Positions 32,567-41,218 of a stretch of 64,000 nucleotides of DNA are shown one piece after another (positions within the stretch are counted from its first letter, which is position 1; each line of letters opens with the position of its first letter). The notes below the pieces were generated by a model. It did not search any database. It was not told where the DNA came from and saw only the letters and a program-made list of their open reading frames with translations. Made by a program: the position numbers and the translations under genes. Source of the DNA: Streptomyces tagetis. GTDB taxonomy: Bacteria > Actinomycetota > Actinomycetes > Streptomycetales > Streptomycetaceae. Location: the NCBI RefSeq assembly GCF_018069565.1, contig NZ_JAGPNL010000010.1, forward strand, positions 1 to 64,000. The letters run 5' to 3'.

Positions 32567-34099
32567 ATGGTTCATCTGCGTTCCAGACGCCGGCTTGCCC
32601 TCGCCGTGCCCGTCGCGCTCTCCCTGACCGTGTCGCTCGGCTTCCTGCCCGCGACCGCGTCGGCGGCCCCGGACGGACGGGCCGCCGCGCGGACCGCCGC
32701 GGACGCGCCGGCCCTGGCGTACGTCGTCAACACGAAGACGGACCGCGCCACGCTCACCTCCGTGCGGCGCGCGATCACCCGGGCCGGCGGCACGGTGGTC
32801 GAGACGCACGAGAAGATCGGCGTGTTCGTCGTGCACGCCTCCGACCCGGGGTTCGCCTCGGCGATGCGCTCGGTGCGCGGCGTGCAGTCGGCGGGCGCCA
32901 CCCGCACCGCGCCGCTGGCCCCCGCGGGCACCACCGAGGAGGGCTCGGTGGAGATGCTCTCCGCCGAGCAGGCCGAGCGGACGGCGCGCGCCTCCGCCGC
33001 CCGGGGGGCCGGGGAGCCCCTGGAGGCGGACCAGTGGGACCTGCGCGCGATAGGCGCCGACAAGGCCGCGAAGATCAACCCGGGCAGTCCCAAGGTCACC
33101 GTCGCCGTGATCGACACCGGCGTCGACGACACCCACCCGGACCTCGCCCCGAACTTCTCCGCCCGCCAGTCCGCCAACTGCGTGGGCGGCACGGCGGACA
33201 CCAGTCCGGGCGCCTGGCGCCCGTACACCTCCGGCGACTACCACGGCACGCACGTCGCCGGGGAGATAGCCGCGGCCCGCAACGGGATAGGCGTCGCCGG
33301 GGTCGCCCCCGGTGTCAAGGTCGCCGGCATCAAGGTGAGCGACCCGGACAACGGCCTCTTCTACGCGGAGAACGTCGTCTGCGCCTTCGTGTTCGCCGCC
33401 GACCACGGCGTGCAGATCACCAACAACAGCTATTACGTGGACCCGTGGATGTACAACTGCATGGACGACCCCGACCAGCGGGCGATCGTCGACGCGGTGA
33501 ACCGGGCCCAGCTCTACGCCCAGCGCAAGGGCACCCTGCACTTCGCCTCGGCGGGCAACTCCAACCACGACCTGGCCTCGCGCGCCATCGTGGACGGCTC
33601 CAGCCCCAACGACACCACGCCGGTGCCGCGCACCATCGACCCGCGCACCTGCCTCGACCTGCCCACCCAGCTCCCGGGCGTCGTGACGGTGAGCGCGACG
33701 GGCGTGCAGAACCTCAAGTCGTACTACTCGTCCTACGGCAAGAACGTCATCGACGTCGCCGCGCCCGGCGGTGACCGGCTCTACCAGATTCCCGACACGC
33801 CGTCGAAGGACGGCCGCGTCCTGTCGACGATGCCGAACAACCAGTACGCCTACCTCCAGGGCACCTCGATGGCCTCGCCGCACGCCGCGGGCGTCGCCGC
33901 GCTGCTCAAGTCGAAGCACCCGCGCGCCACTCCGGCCCAGTTGCGGGCGCTGCTGAAGGCACAGGCCGTCAACCCGGGCTGCCCGGCCTCCTACGACCAG
34001 AACGGCGACGGCACGCCGGACGCCCTCTGCGAGGGCGGCAAGCGGGTCAACGGCTTCTACGGCCACGGCATCGTCGACGCGCTGCGCGCGGTGAAGTGA
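32567..34099 (+). CDS. Secreted subtilisin-like serine protease (S8), copy 1
   Basis: A 510-residue exported protease. A signal peptide (about 1-33, ending ATASA) and an I9-like propeptide (about 48-120) precede the catalytic domain. The triad is Asp in VIDTGVDDTHPDL, His in YHGTHVAGEIAA and Ser in QGTSMASPHAAGV. Near the C-terminus an EF-hand-like loop, DQNGDGTPD, is inserted between the last two helices and flanked by Cys. Several Cys pairs suggest disulfides. It is likely autoprocessed and Ca-stabilised. A highly similar gene follows in tandem; ATG with GTGGAGA upstream. Confidence 0.93.
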   Translation: MVHLRSRRRLALAVPVALSLTVSLGFLPATASAAPDGRAAARTAADAPALAYVVNTKTDRATLTSVRRAITRAGGTVVETHEKIGVFVVHASDPGFASAMRSVRGVQSAGATRTAPLAPAGTTEEGSVEMLSAEQAERTARASAARGAGEPLEADQWDLRAIGADKAAKINPGSPKVTVAVIDTGVDDTHPDLAPNFSARQSANCVGGTADTSPGAWRPYTSGDYHGTHVAGEIAAARNGIGVAGVAPGVKVAGIKVSDPDNGLFYAENVVCAFVFAADHGVQITNNSYYVDPWMYNCMDDPDQRAIVDAVNRAQLYAQRKGTLHFASAGNSNHDLASRAIVDGSSPNDTTPVPRTIDPRTCLDLPTQLPGVVTVSATGVQNLKSYYSSYGKNVIDVAAPGGDRLYQIPDTPSKDGRVLSTMPNNQYAYLQGTSMASPHAAGVAALLKSKHPRATPAQLRALLKAQAVNPGCPASYDQNGDGTPDALCEGGKRVNGFYGHGIVDALRAVK

Positions 34100-34224
34100 C
34101 CGGCGCCCGCCGCGCGCCCCTCCCCCGCCCCTCGCGTGCCGCCGGTGCCACGCGCACCTTCCGCACCCTCCGTACCTTCCGGCCGCCGCACACCGGCCGT
34201 CCGAACGAACTGGAGTCATCGCCC

Positions 34225-35754
34225 ATGACCGTGACCACCCCGCGCCACCGCCGCGCCATCGCCATCCCGGCCGGCATGGCCCTCGCCACCGCCCTGGCCT
34301 TCCTGCCCAACGTGCAGGCCGCCGCCGCGGAACCGGCCCCGACCGCCGTCACCGCGGACGCCGACGCGTACAGCTACGTCGTCAACGTCAAGTCCGGCAC
34401 GGCCCCCTCGGCTCAGGTGAAGAAGGCGATAGCCAAGGCGGGCGGCACGATCGTCACGTCGTACGACCGGATCGGCGTGGTCGTCGTCCACTCCACCGCC
34501 CCGGACTTCGCCGCGTCGGTGCGCAGGACGCCCGGTGTCCACTCGGCCGGCGCCACCCGCACCGCCCCGCTGCCCTCGGCCGCCACCACCGACGTGGGCA
34601 CGCCCAAGGTGCTCACCCTGGAGGAGGTCGCCGCCGCCGAGGCCGCCGTCCAGGCCGACGGCAAGGACCCGCTGGAGTCCCTCCAGTGGGACCTGCCCGC
34701 CATCAAGGCCGACAAGGCGCACCAGAAGTCGCTGGGCAGCAGCAAGGTGACGGTCGCCGTGATCGACACCGGCGTCGACGACACCCACCCCGACCTCGCG
34801 CCCAACTTCGACCGCCGCGCCTCGGTCAACTGCGTCGCGGGCAAGCCCGACACCAGCGAGGGCGCCTGGCGTCCGGGCGCCGGCGAGAGCCCGCACGGCA
34901 CCCACGTGGCCGGCGAGATCGCCGCCGCCAAGAACGGCATCGGCATGACCGGGGTGGCGCCGGGTGTGAAGGTCGCCGGCATCAAGGTGTCCAACCCGGA
35001 CGGCTACTTCTACGCCGAGGCCGTGGTGTGCGGCTTCATGTGGGCGGCCGACCACGGCGTCGACGTGACCAACAACAGCTACTACGTGGACCCGTGGTAC
35101 TTCAACTGCACCGACGACGCCGACCAGAAGGCGCTCGTCGAGGCCGTCACCCGGGCCACCCGCTACGCGGAGAAGAAGGGCGCGGTGAACGTCGCCGCGG
35201 CCGGCAACGAGAACTACGACCTGGCCTCCAAGCGCCTCTCCGACTCGTCCTCCCCCAACGACGGCACCCCCGGCGACCGGGTGATCGACACCTCGAAGTG
35301 CTACGACATCCCGACCCAGCTCCCGGGTGTCGTCACGGTCGCCTCGACCGGCGCCAAGGGCATCAAGTCGTCCTTCTCCAACCACGGTCTGGGCGTCATC
35401 GACATCGCCGCGCCCGGCGGCGACTCGACGGCCTACCAGACGCCCGCCCCGCCGGCCACCAGCGGCCTCATCCTGGGCACCCTGCCCGGCGGCTCCTGGG
35501 GCTACATGGCGGGCACCTCCATGGCCGCGCCGCACGTCGCGGGCGTCGCCGCGCTGATCAAGTCGAAGCACCCGTACGCCCCGCCGGCCCTGGTCAAGGC
35601 CCTGCTGTACGCGCAGGCCGACCCGATGCCGTGCACCAAGCCGTACGACATCAACGGCGACGGCAAGGTGGACGCGGTGTGCCAGGGCACCAAGAACCTC
35701 AACGGGTTCTACGGCTGGGGCATGGCGGACGCGCTGGACGCCGTCACCCGCTAG
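34225..35754 (+). CDS. Secreted subtilisin-like serine protease (S8), copy 2
   Basis: A 509-residue paralogue of the preceding protease and collinear with it throughout. Signal peptide about 1-32; propeptide-like segment YVVNVKSGTAPSAQVKKAI; triad Asp in VIDTGVDDTHPDL, His in PHGTHVAGEIAA and Ser in AGTSMAAPHVAGV; C-terminal DINGDGKVD loop. Differences cluster around the S1-side loops (for example WYFNCTDDA for WMYNCMDDP), so specificity may differ. The ATG at 34225 follows GGAG. A 125-bp gap separates the copies with no terminator seen, so co-transcription is possible. Confidence 0.93.
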   Translation: MTVTTPRHRRAIAIPAGMALATALAFLPNVQAAAAEPAPTAVTADADAYSYVVNVKSGTAPSAQVKKAIAKAGGTIVTSYDRIGVVVVHSTAPDFAASVRRTPGVHSAGATRTAPLPSAATTDVGTPKVLTLEEVAAAEAAVQADGKDPLESLQWDLPAIKADKAHQKSLGSSKVTVAVIDTGVDDTHPDLAPNFDRRASVNCVAGKPDTSEGAWRPGAGESPHGTHVAGEIAAAKNGIGMTGVAPGVKVAGIKVSNPDGYFYAEAVVCGFMWAADHGVDVTNNSYYVDPWYFNCTDDADQKALVEAVTRATRYAEKKGAVNVAAAGNENYDLASKRLSDSSSPNDGTPGDRVIDTSKCYDIPTQLPGVVTVASTGAKGIKSSFSNHGLGVIDIAAPGGDSTAYQTPAPPATSGLILGTLPGGSWGYMAGTSMAAPHVAGVAALIKSKHPYAPPALVKALLYAQADPMPCTKPYDINGDGKVDAVCQGTKNLNGFYGWGMADALDAVTR

Positions 35755-35763
35755 GCACCCCCC

Positions 35764-35810
35764 GCGGGCCGGGCCGGCCGGTCGCCCGCGGGCCTGCCGG
35801 CCCGGCCCGC
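35764..35810 (+). terminator. Terminator after the second subtilase
   Basis: A perfect 15-bp stem (GCGGGCCGGGCCGGC 35764-35778 with 35796-35810) begins 9 bp after the stop and ends at the -10-like element of the next gene. Confidence 0.88.
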
Positions 35811-35815
35811 ATAGT
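35810..35815 (+). promoter_or_regulatory. Candidate -10 for a leaderless CoA-transferase transcript
   Basis: CATAGT ends 6 bases before the ATG at 35822 and there is no RBS between. Transcription would begin at about the start codon. Confidence 0.4.
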
Positions 35816-35821
35816 TCTCCC

Positions 35822-37219
35822 ATGGAAGACATCGCGTACGTGTGGTCCGCGCTGGGCGGCGACCCGGCCCTGACGTCCCGCGTGTCGGCCGTCGAGCGCC
35901 CCGGCGCGCTCGACGCCCGGCTTCCGGTACGACGGACGGCGCGGGCCTGCGTCGCCGCCTGCGCGCTGGCCGCCGCCGAACTGGCGGCGGCACGGGCCGG
36001 CTCGGGACCGGTCCCGGCGGTACGGGTGGACGACGGGGCCGTCGCCGCCGCCTTCACCGGCGAACGGCTGCTGCGCGTCGACGGCCGGGAACCGGTGGCG
36101 TTCGCGCCGCTGTCGCGGCTGTGGCGGACGGCGGACGGATGGCTGCGCACCCACGCCAACTACCCGCACCACCGGGAGCGGTTGCTGCGCGTGCTGGAGG
36201 TGGACCCGGACCCGGACGCGGTGGCCTCCGCGCTCGCCGGACGGTCCGCGCCCGACGTCGAGGAGGCCGTGTCCGCGGCCGGCGGACTCGCGGTCGCCCT
36301 GCGCACCCCGGACCGGTGGGCGGCGTCCGCGCAGGGCGCGGCGGTGGCCCGCCTTCCTCTGGTCGAGCGCGGCACGCCGGACCCGGCCCCCGCGCCCGTC
36401 ACCCCGCCGGGCTCGTCCCCGTCACTGCCGGCCGCCGGGGTACGCGTCCTGGACCTCACCCGGGTCCTCGCCGGACCGGTCGCCACCCGCACCCTCGCCC
36501 TGCTCGGCGCGGACGTGCTGCGCCTGGAACCGCCCGGCCTGCCGGAACTCGCCGACCTGCACGCCGAGACCGGCTTCGGGAAGCGGTCGGCGGTGCTGGA
36601 CCTCGGCGCCGACCGGGACGTCTTCGAGGAGCTGCTCGCCTCGGCGGACGTCGTCGTCACCGGGTACCGGCCCGGCGCCCTCGACCGGTTCGGGCTCTCG
36701 CCCCGGGCACTGGCGGAGCGCCGGCCCGGTCTGGTCGTGGCGCGGCTGACGGCCTGGGGGCCGGAGGGGCCGTGGGCCGGGCGGCGCGGTTTCGACAGCC
36801 TGGTGCAGGTGGCCACCGGGATCGCCCACGTCGAGGGCGCCGCCGGGCGGCCGGGGGCGCTGCCGGCGCAGGCCCTGGACCACGGCTCGGGCTACCTGCT
36901 GGCGGCGGGTGTGCTGCGGGCGCTGACCGAGCGGATGCGCGAGGGCGGGAGCCGGACGGTGCGCGTGTCGCTGGCGCGGACGGCGGCCTGGCTGCTGGGC
37001 GGCGACCCGGCGGGCGGCACGGAGGGCAGTACCGAGGACGGGGGCGCGCGCCGGTCCGAGGGCGGCGCGTACACCGGGCCGGAGCGGTGGCTCGCCGAGC
37101 GGGACAGCCGGCTCGGGCGGCTGCGGTACGCCCTGCCCGCGGTCTCCTTCACGGGCGGCCCGACGGACTGGCCCCGGCCACCGGGCCCGGCGGGGGCGGA
37201 CACGGCGGGGTGGGGGTAG
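35822..37219 (+). CDS. CoA-transferase family III (CaiB/BaiF)-like protein
   Basis: A 465-residue protein of the CaiB/BaiF superfamily in a two-half arrangement. Residues 1-195 resemble the C-terminal portion of the family (LSRLWRTADGWLRTHANYPHH). From about 202 the canonical N-terminal motif follows (GVRVLDLTRVLAGPVATRTLALLGADVLRLEPP), then ADVVVTGYRPGALDRFGL and LVVARLTAWGPEGPW. The donor and acceptor are unknown, and I could not confirm the catalytic Asp. The C-terminal tail is low complexity. Confidence 0.83.
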   Translation: MEDIAYVWSALGGDPALTSRVSAVERPGALDARLPVRRTARACVAACALAAAELAAARAGSGPVPAVRVDDGAVAAAFTGERLLRVDGREPVAFAPLSRLWRTADGWLRTHANYPHHRERLLRVLEVDPDPDAVASALAGRSAPDVEEAVSAAGGLAVALRTPDRWAASAQGAAVARLPLVERGTPDPAPAPVTPPGSSPSLPAAGVRVLDLTRVLAGPVATRTLALLGADVLRLEPPGLPELADLHAETGFGKRSAVLDLGADRDVFEELLASADVVVTGYRPGALDRFGLSPRALAERRPGLVVARLTAWGPEGPWAGRRGFDSLVQVATGIAHVEGAAGRPGALPAQALDHGSGYLLAAGVLRALTERMREGGSRTVRVSLARTAAWLLGGDPAGGTEGSTEDGGARRSEGGAYTGPERWLAERDSRLGRLRYALPAVSFTGGPTDWPRPPGPAGADTAGWG

Positions 37220-37310
37220 GGGGTTGTCGGGGGCGGTGGCGGGTGTCGGGGGCGTGGGGGGCCTCGGTGGGGGGTGTCGGGGTCGTGGGGGGCGGCCTCG
37301 GTGGGGCCGT
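37207..37310 (+). other. G-run cluster with quadruplex potential
   Basis: From the end of the CoA-transferase gene into the gap, runs of 3-6 G recur every few bases on the plus strand (for example GGGTGTCGGGGGCGTGGGGG at 37241). Part of it repeats as CCTCGGTGGGG (37262, 37297). No gene lies in 37220-37518. Confidence 0.6.
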
Positions 37311-37518
37311 CAGGGTCGTAAGGCGGCGCGGCCTCGGTGGTCGCGGTGGGTGGGGCGTAACGGGGTAGCGGGCGGGGCCGGACGGGCTCATGTGGCGGGC
37401 GGGGGCCGGGACATGGGCAGGGACGGCGGCCGGAAACCGTCGCCATGGGCGGAATGATGGACCGCCCCGTGTTTTCCTGGGCTTGCCCGGTTCTGGGAGA
37501 GCTGGTGAAGATCTCGGG

Positions 37519-38532
37519 GTGACCTTGACAAGACCCACGTCCCCGTCGGCCCGCTCCGCTCGCCATGCCCGGCCCTCCTCCTCCGGCGCCGGCCGGGCCG
37601 TCGCGCTCCTCGTCCTCGTGGCGCTCGGCGCGCTCATACCCGTGCTCGGTCCCGCCCCCGCGCTGAGCGGCACCGGGGAGTCCACCGCCCCCGGCACCGG
37701 GGGCATAGCCCTGCTGCGGACGGTGCTCTTCGCCGCGCTGGCCGTACCCGTCGGCGAACTGTTCATCGACCGCATGGCCCGCGTCCTGCCGGGCGCTCCG
37801 CCGGACCGGCCCCGGAGTTGGTCCGTCCCCGCGGCGGCGGCCGGCCTCGTCGCCGCGCTGGGCCTCGCCTCCGTCGTCGCCACCGGCAACCTGGTCCCGG
37901 GCGGCATCGCCGAGATCGACGTGGGCGGCCTCTACGCCTCCCGCGACGGCCGGCTCGCGCTGCTGGAGATCAACGCGTTCCTCGCGGCCGGGCTCTGCGC
38001 CCTCTCCGGCCGGCCCCGCACCCAGGTCTGGCCGCTGGCCGTCGTGGTGGTCGCCGAGGCGCTGCGCGCGCACCCCACCACCGAGCAGACGCCGCTGATC
38101 GGCTCCGGCCTGACCGTCGTCCACCTGGTCTGCGCCTCGCTGTGGGTCGGCGGACTGGTCCACGCCCTGCGGACGATGCGGCGGTGGCGCGACTCGCCGG
38201 CCGGCGCCGCGCTGCTCGGCCGCTACGCGCGCGTGGCGGCGGTGCTGCTCGCCGGTGTCACGGCGACGGGCCTGTGCAGTTCGCTGCGCCGGATGCCCGC
38301 CGGCACGATCCTGGAGCAGTTGACGGAGACGGCCTACGGGCGCGTGCTGCTCGCCAAGGTGATCCTCATGGTGGCGGTCGCCGCGCTCGCCCTGTGGGCC
38401 CGGGTCCGGCTGAGCCGCGCCGAGGACCCCCTGACCGCCTCCTCCCCCGCCCGCGCCGAGGTCGTCCTCCTGGGTCTGGTGGTGGCCGTATCAGGGCTCC
38501 TGACGGCGCTTCCGCTGCCGATCCGGTGGTGA
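37519..38532 (+). CDS. CopD-domain polytopic membrane protein
   Basis: A 337-residue integral membrane protein with about eight helices. The C-terminal half (about 190-335) is the CopD domain (VVHLVCASLWVGGLVHALR; RYARVAAVLLAGVTATGL; YGRVLLAKVILMVAVAALALWARVR read in parts), associated with copper transport or resistance. The usual CopC/YcnJ N-terminal partner is not encoded beside it, so copper handling is inferred from the domain only. GTG at 37519 is taken as start, with GGTGAAG upstream; the start is uncertain by a few codons. Confidence 0.82.
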   Translation: MTLTRPTSPSARSARHARPSSSGAGRAVALLVLVALGALIPVLGPAPALSGTGESTAPGTGGIALLRTVLFAALAVPVGELFIDRMARVLPGAPPDRPRSWSVPAAAAGLVAALGLASVVATGNLVPGGIAEIDVGGLYASRDGRLALLEINAFLAAGLCALSGRPRTQVWPLAVVVVAEALRAHPTTEQTPLIGSGLTVVHLVCASLWVGGLVHALRTMRRWRDSPAGAALLGRYARVAAVLLAGVTATGLCSSLRRMPAGTILEQLTETAYGRVLLAKVILMVAVAALALWARVRLSRAEDPLTASSPARAEVVLLGLVVAVSGLLTALPLPIRW

Positions 38533-38932
38533 CGGGGGCCGGTACGGCGCCGGTCCGCCCGATGCCGTGCGGGGGCGCGTCCCGGCCGGCACGCCCCAGC
38601 CCGGCGGCGCCGCGCCGCCGGTGACACGCCGTGGGCGACGCTCCCGTGCCGCACGGCACCGCCCCGGCGTGTCCCCCGACACGCCGAGCACCCCCGCACC
38701 GGACCCCACGGCGGCACGTGAACGGCACGGGCGTGCCGGCCCCGTCGCCCCGTCGCCCGGGAGCCGTCAAGGGCGCTTGCCGCGTCCTCGCACACCCGCC
38801 GCCCCTCCCCCGCGCCCGAACGGCCGGACGGACCGGGTCACAACGCCGGTGCCCAGGCGGGAAACTGACGGGGCGGCGCGGCGGACCGCTGCCGGAGGGG
38901 ACCTGCGGGGCCCGCCTGCCGGAGAGGGCCCG
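38533..38932. other. 400-bp gap without a recognisable gene
   Basis: Open frames exist in both directions because of high GC, but none has an RBS, a plausible composition or similarity I recognise. The gap ends at the exonuclease promoter. No hairpin with a T-run was seen. Confidence 0.5.
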
Positions 38933-38938
38933 TATCCT
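38933..38938 (+). promoter_or_regulatory. Candidate -10 (TATCCT) for the exonuclease gene
   Basis: TATCCT ends 8 bases before the ATG at 38947 and no RBS is present at a useful distance, consistent with a leaderless or nearly leaderless transcript. The -35 region is not consensus. Confidence 0.4.
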
Positions 38939-38946
38939 CATTGACC

Positions 38947-39933
38947 ATGCTCGAAGACCGTACGACCGCAGCCTCCTCGGCCACGCCGTGGCCGGCCGCG
39001 TATCCGCAGGGGTACGCGGTCGTCGACGTGGAGACCACCGGCCTGGCCCGCGACGACCGCATCATCTCGGCCGCCGTCTACCGGCTGGACGCGCGCGGTG
39101 AGGTCGAGGACCACTGGTACACGCTGGTCAACCCCCAGCGCGACCCCGGCCCGGTGTGGATACACGGGCTCACCAGTGACGTGCTCGGCGACGCGCCCCT
39201 CTTCGGGGACGTCGCCGGGGAGTTCGCGGAGCGGCTCGACGGCCGGGTCCTGGTCGCGCACAACGCGGTCTTCGACTGGCAGATGATCGCCCGGGAGTAC
39301 GCCCGCGCCCGCAGCGAGCCGCCCGTGCGCCAGCGGCTGTGCACCATCGCGCTCTCCAAGGAGCTGGGCCTGCCGCTGCCCAACCACAAGCTGGAGTCGC
39401 TCGCCGCCCACTTCGGCGTCGTCCAGCAGCGCGCGCACCACGCCCTCGACGACGCCCGGGTGCTGGCGGAGGCGTTCCGGCCGAGCCTGCTGGCCGCGGC
39501 GGTGAGCGGGGTACGGCTGCCGCTGCACGAGTGCCGGCCGCTGACGGAGTGGTCGGACCGGCCCTCCCCGCGCATCGGCCGGCAGGGCGGCTACGGCGGG
39601 TCCGCGCAGAGCGGCTGGCGCCCCTCACGCAAGCGGCCGGCCTGCCCGTACCCCAACCCGGGCCGGTACGAACCAGGCAAACCTCTCAAGCAGGGCATGC
39701 GGGTGGCCTTTTCGGGTGACACGTCCGTCGAGCGGGAGCTGCTGGAGGACCGGGCGGTGGACGCCGGGCTGCACATCGCCACCAGCCTCTCCCGGCTGAC
39801 CAGCCTCCTCGTCACCAACGACCCGGACTCGGGCACGTCCAAGACGGTCAAGGCCCGGCAGTTCGGCACCCCGGTGGTGGACGAGGCCGCCTTCGGACAG
39901 CTCCTGGCCGACGTCGAGCCCGCCGGCGGGTAG
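38947..39933 (+). CDS. DnaQ-family 3'-5' exonuclease with C-terminal BRCT domain
   Basis: A 328-residue exonuclease. The DEDDh residues appear in VVDVETTGL (D-x-E), VLVAHNAVFDWQM and HHALDDARVLAE at about 20-185. After a basic Pro/Gly-rich linker, a BRCT domain spans about 238-325 (MRVAFSGDTSVERELLEDRAV, in parts; LLVTNDPDSGTSKTVKARQ). This resembles epsilon-like exonucleases of unknown pathway in actinomycetes; repair or damage signalling is inferred from BRCT. Start at 38947 (ATG); a TTG two codons earlier is possible. Confidence 0.9.
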   Translation: MLEDRTTAASSATPWPAAYPQGYAVVDVETTGLARDDRIISAAVYRLDARGEVEDHWYTLVNPQRDPGPVWIHGLTSDVLGDAPLFGDVAGEFAERLDGRVLVAHNAVFDWQMIAREYARARSEPPVRQRLCTIALSKELGLPLPNHKLESLAAHFGVVQQRAHHALDDARVLAEAFRPSLLAAAVSGVRLPLHECRPLTEWSDRPSPRIGRQGGYGGSAQSGWRPSRKRPACPYPNPGRYEPGKPLKQGMRVAFSGDTSVERELLEDRAVDAGLHIATSLSRLTSLLVTNDPDSGTSKTVKARQFGTPVVDEAAFGQLLADVEPAGG

Positions 39934-40011
39934 CCGTACGGACGGGTGATTCCCGGCGACCCGCCCCGCGACCGCTCGCCCGCGCCGGGGCGACGGCGCA
40001 CCCTGTCACCC

Positions 40012-40245
40012 ATGGCGACATGTGAGGTCTGCGGAAACACCTACGGAATGACCTTCGAGGTCCACGCCCAGGGATCGGTGCACGTCTTCGACTGCTTCTC
40101 CTGCGCGATCCACCGGATGGCCCCGGTCTGCGAGCACTGCCGGGTGCAGATCATCGGCCAGGGCGTCGAGGCCGACGGCCACTTCTACTGCGGCGCCCAC
40201 TGCGCCCGCGCCGAGGGGAGGGTGGGCATCGTCGACAGGGTGTGA
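40012..40245 (+). CDS. Small Cys-rich protein, prokaryotic metallothionein-like
   Basis: A 77-residue protein with eight Cys at 4, 7, 28, 31, 40, 43, 60 and 64, in four CxxC/CxxxC pairs (CEVCGN, CFSC, CEHC, CGAHC), plus several His. The spacing suits two zinc-ribbon knuckles. The sequence matches what I recall of Streptomyces proteins annotated as prokaryotic metallothioneins. Metal binding is likely; the function (storage or a zinc-structured adaptor) is not established. Confidence 0.85.
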   Translation: MATCEVCGNTYGMTFEVHAQGSVHVFDCFSCAIHRMAPVCEHCRVQIIGQGVEADGHFYCGAHCARAEGRVGIVDRV

Positions 40246-40325
40246 CCCGTGCGCGGGGCCGGCCGGGCGGACTTCCCCCGGCCCCGCCGCCGGACCCTCC
40301 GCGAAGGAGGGGGACGCCCGCGTTG

Positions 40326-40331
40326 TACCGT
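40326..40331 (+). promoter_or_regulatory. Candidate -10 (TACCGT) for the SURF1 gene
   Basis: TACCGT within TTGTACCGTTCG ends 7 bases before the GTG at 40339, again without an intervening RBS. Confidence 0.35.
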
Positions 40332-40338
40332 TCGTGGC

Positions 40339-41136
40339 GTGTACCGCTTCCTGTTGTCCCGCCAGTGGGTGATCCTCACCCTCGTGGCGCTCGCGCTCAT
40401 CCCGACGATGATCGAGCTGGGCTTCTGGCAGCTACACCGCCACGAGCACAAGGTCACGCTGAACGAGGCGATCGCGCGGTCCCTGGCGGCGGAGCCCGTC
40501 CCGGCGGAGTCCCTGACCTCGCCGGGGGCGAAGATCCCGGCCGAGCACCGCTACCGCCGCGTGACGGCGACGGGCCGCTTCGACACCGCCGACGAGGTGG
40601 TCGTGCGGCGCCGCACCAACGCGGACGACAAGATCGGCTACCACGTCCTCACCCCCTTCGTCCTGGACGACGGCAAGGTGCTCGTGGTCAACCGGGGCTG
40701 GGTCCCGGCGGACGGCCCGAGCCAGTTCGCGTTCCCCGAGGTCCCCGCGCCGCCCGAGGGCGAGATCACCGTCACCGGCCGGCTGATGCCCGACGAGACC
40801 ACCGCGTCCAGCGGCATCAAGAACGTCGACGGCCTGCCGGACCGCCAGGTCATGCTGATCAACAGCGCCCACGAGGCCGAGCGCCTCGGCAGGCAGGTCC
40901 TCGGCGGCTACGTCGAACTCACCTCGCCCGAGCCCGAGGGCCGCACCCCGCAGCAGATCACCGCCCCGAACCACGGCGACATCGGCCCCCACATGGCGTA
41001 CGCCATCCAGTGGTGGCTGTTCTGCGCGGGCGTCCCGGTCGGCTGGGTCGTCCTGGTCCGCCGCGAGGTCCGGGACCGCTCGGCCGCCGCCGCCCGGGAG
41101 ACCTCCGGCGCGGCGCCCGAGACGGCCGGGGTCTGA
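40339..41136 (+). CDS. SURF1 family cytochrome oxidase assembly protein
   Basis: A 265-residue membrane protein with the SURF1 plan: an N-terminal helix (about 7-28, WVILTLVALALIPTMIELGFW), a large extracytoplasmic domain and a C-terminal helix (about 222-243, HMAYAIQWWLFCAGVPVGWV). Conserved motifs are LGFWQLHRHEHK, VLVVNRGWVP and NRGW followed by the MAYAIQWW signature. SURF1 aids haem a insertion into cytochrome c oxidase. GTG at 40339 begins directly before the first helix. Confidence 0.92.
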   Translation: MYRFLLSRQWVILTLVALALIPTMIELGFWQLHRHEHKVTLNEAIARSLAAEPVPAESLTSPGAKIPAEHRYRRVTATGRFDTADEVVVRRRTNADDKIGYHVLTPFVLDDGKVLVVNRGWVPADGPSQFAFPEVPAPPEGEITVTGRLMPDETTASSGIKNVDGLPDRQVMLINSAHEAERLGRQVLGGYVELTSPEPEGRTPQQITAPNHGDIGPHMAYAIQWWLFCAGVPVGWVVLVRREVRDRSAAAARETSGAAPETAGV

Positions 41137-41218
41137 CCCCGCCGGCCCGGCCGCCCAGCGGCCCCGCTCTCCCGTACCGCCCTCGCCCCAGCCGGGCGCG
41201 AGGAGGCAGGATAGGGCC

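Noticed and set aside
38533..38946. Frames in the copD/exonuclease gap as a small gene
   Set aside because: Pro/Arg-rich, no RBS, overlapping frames on both strands equally open.
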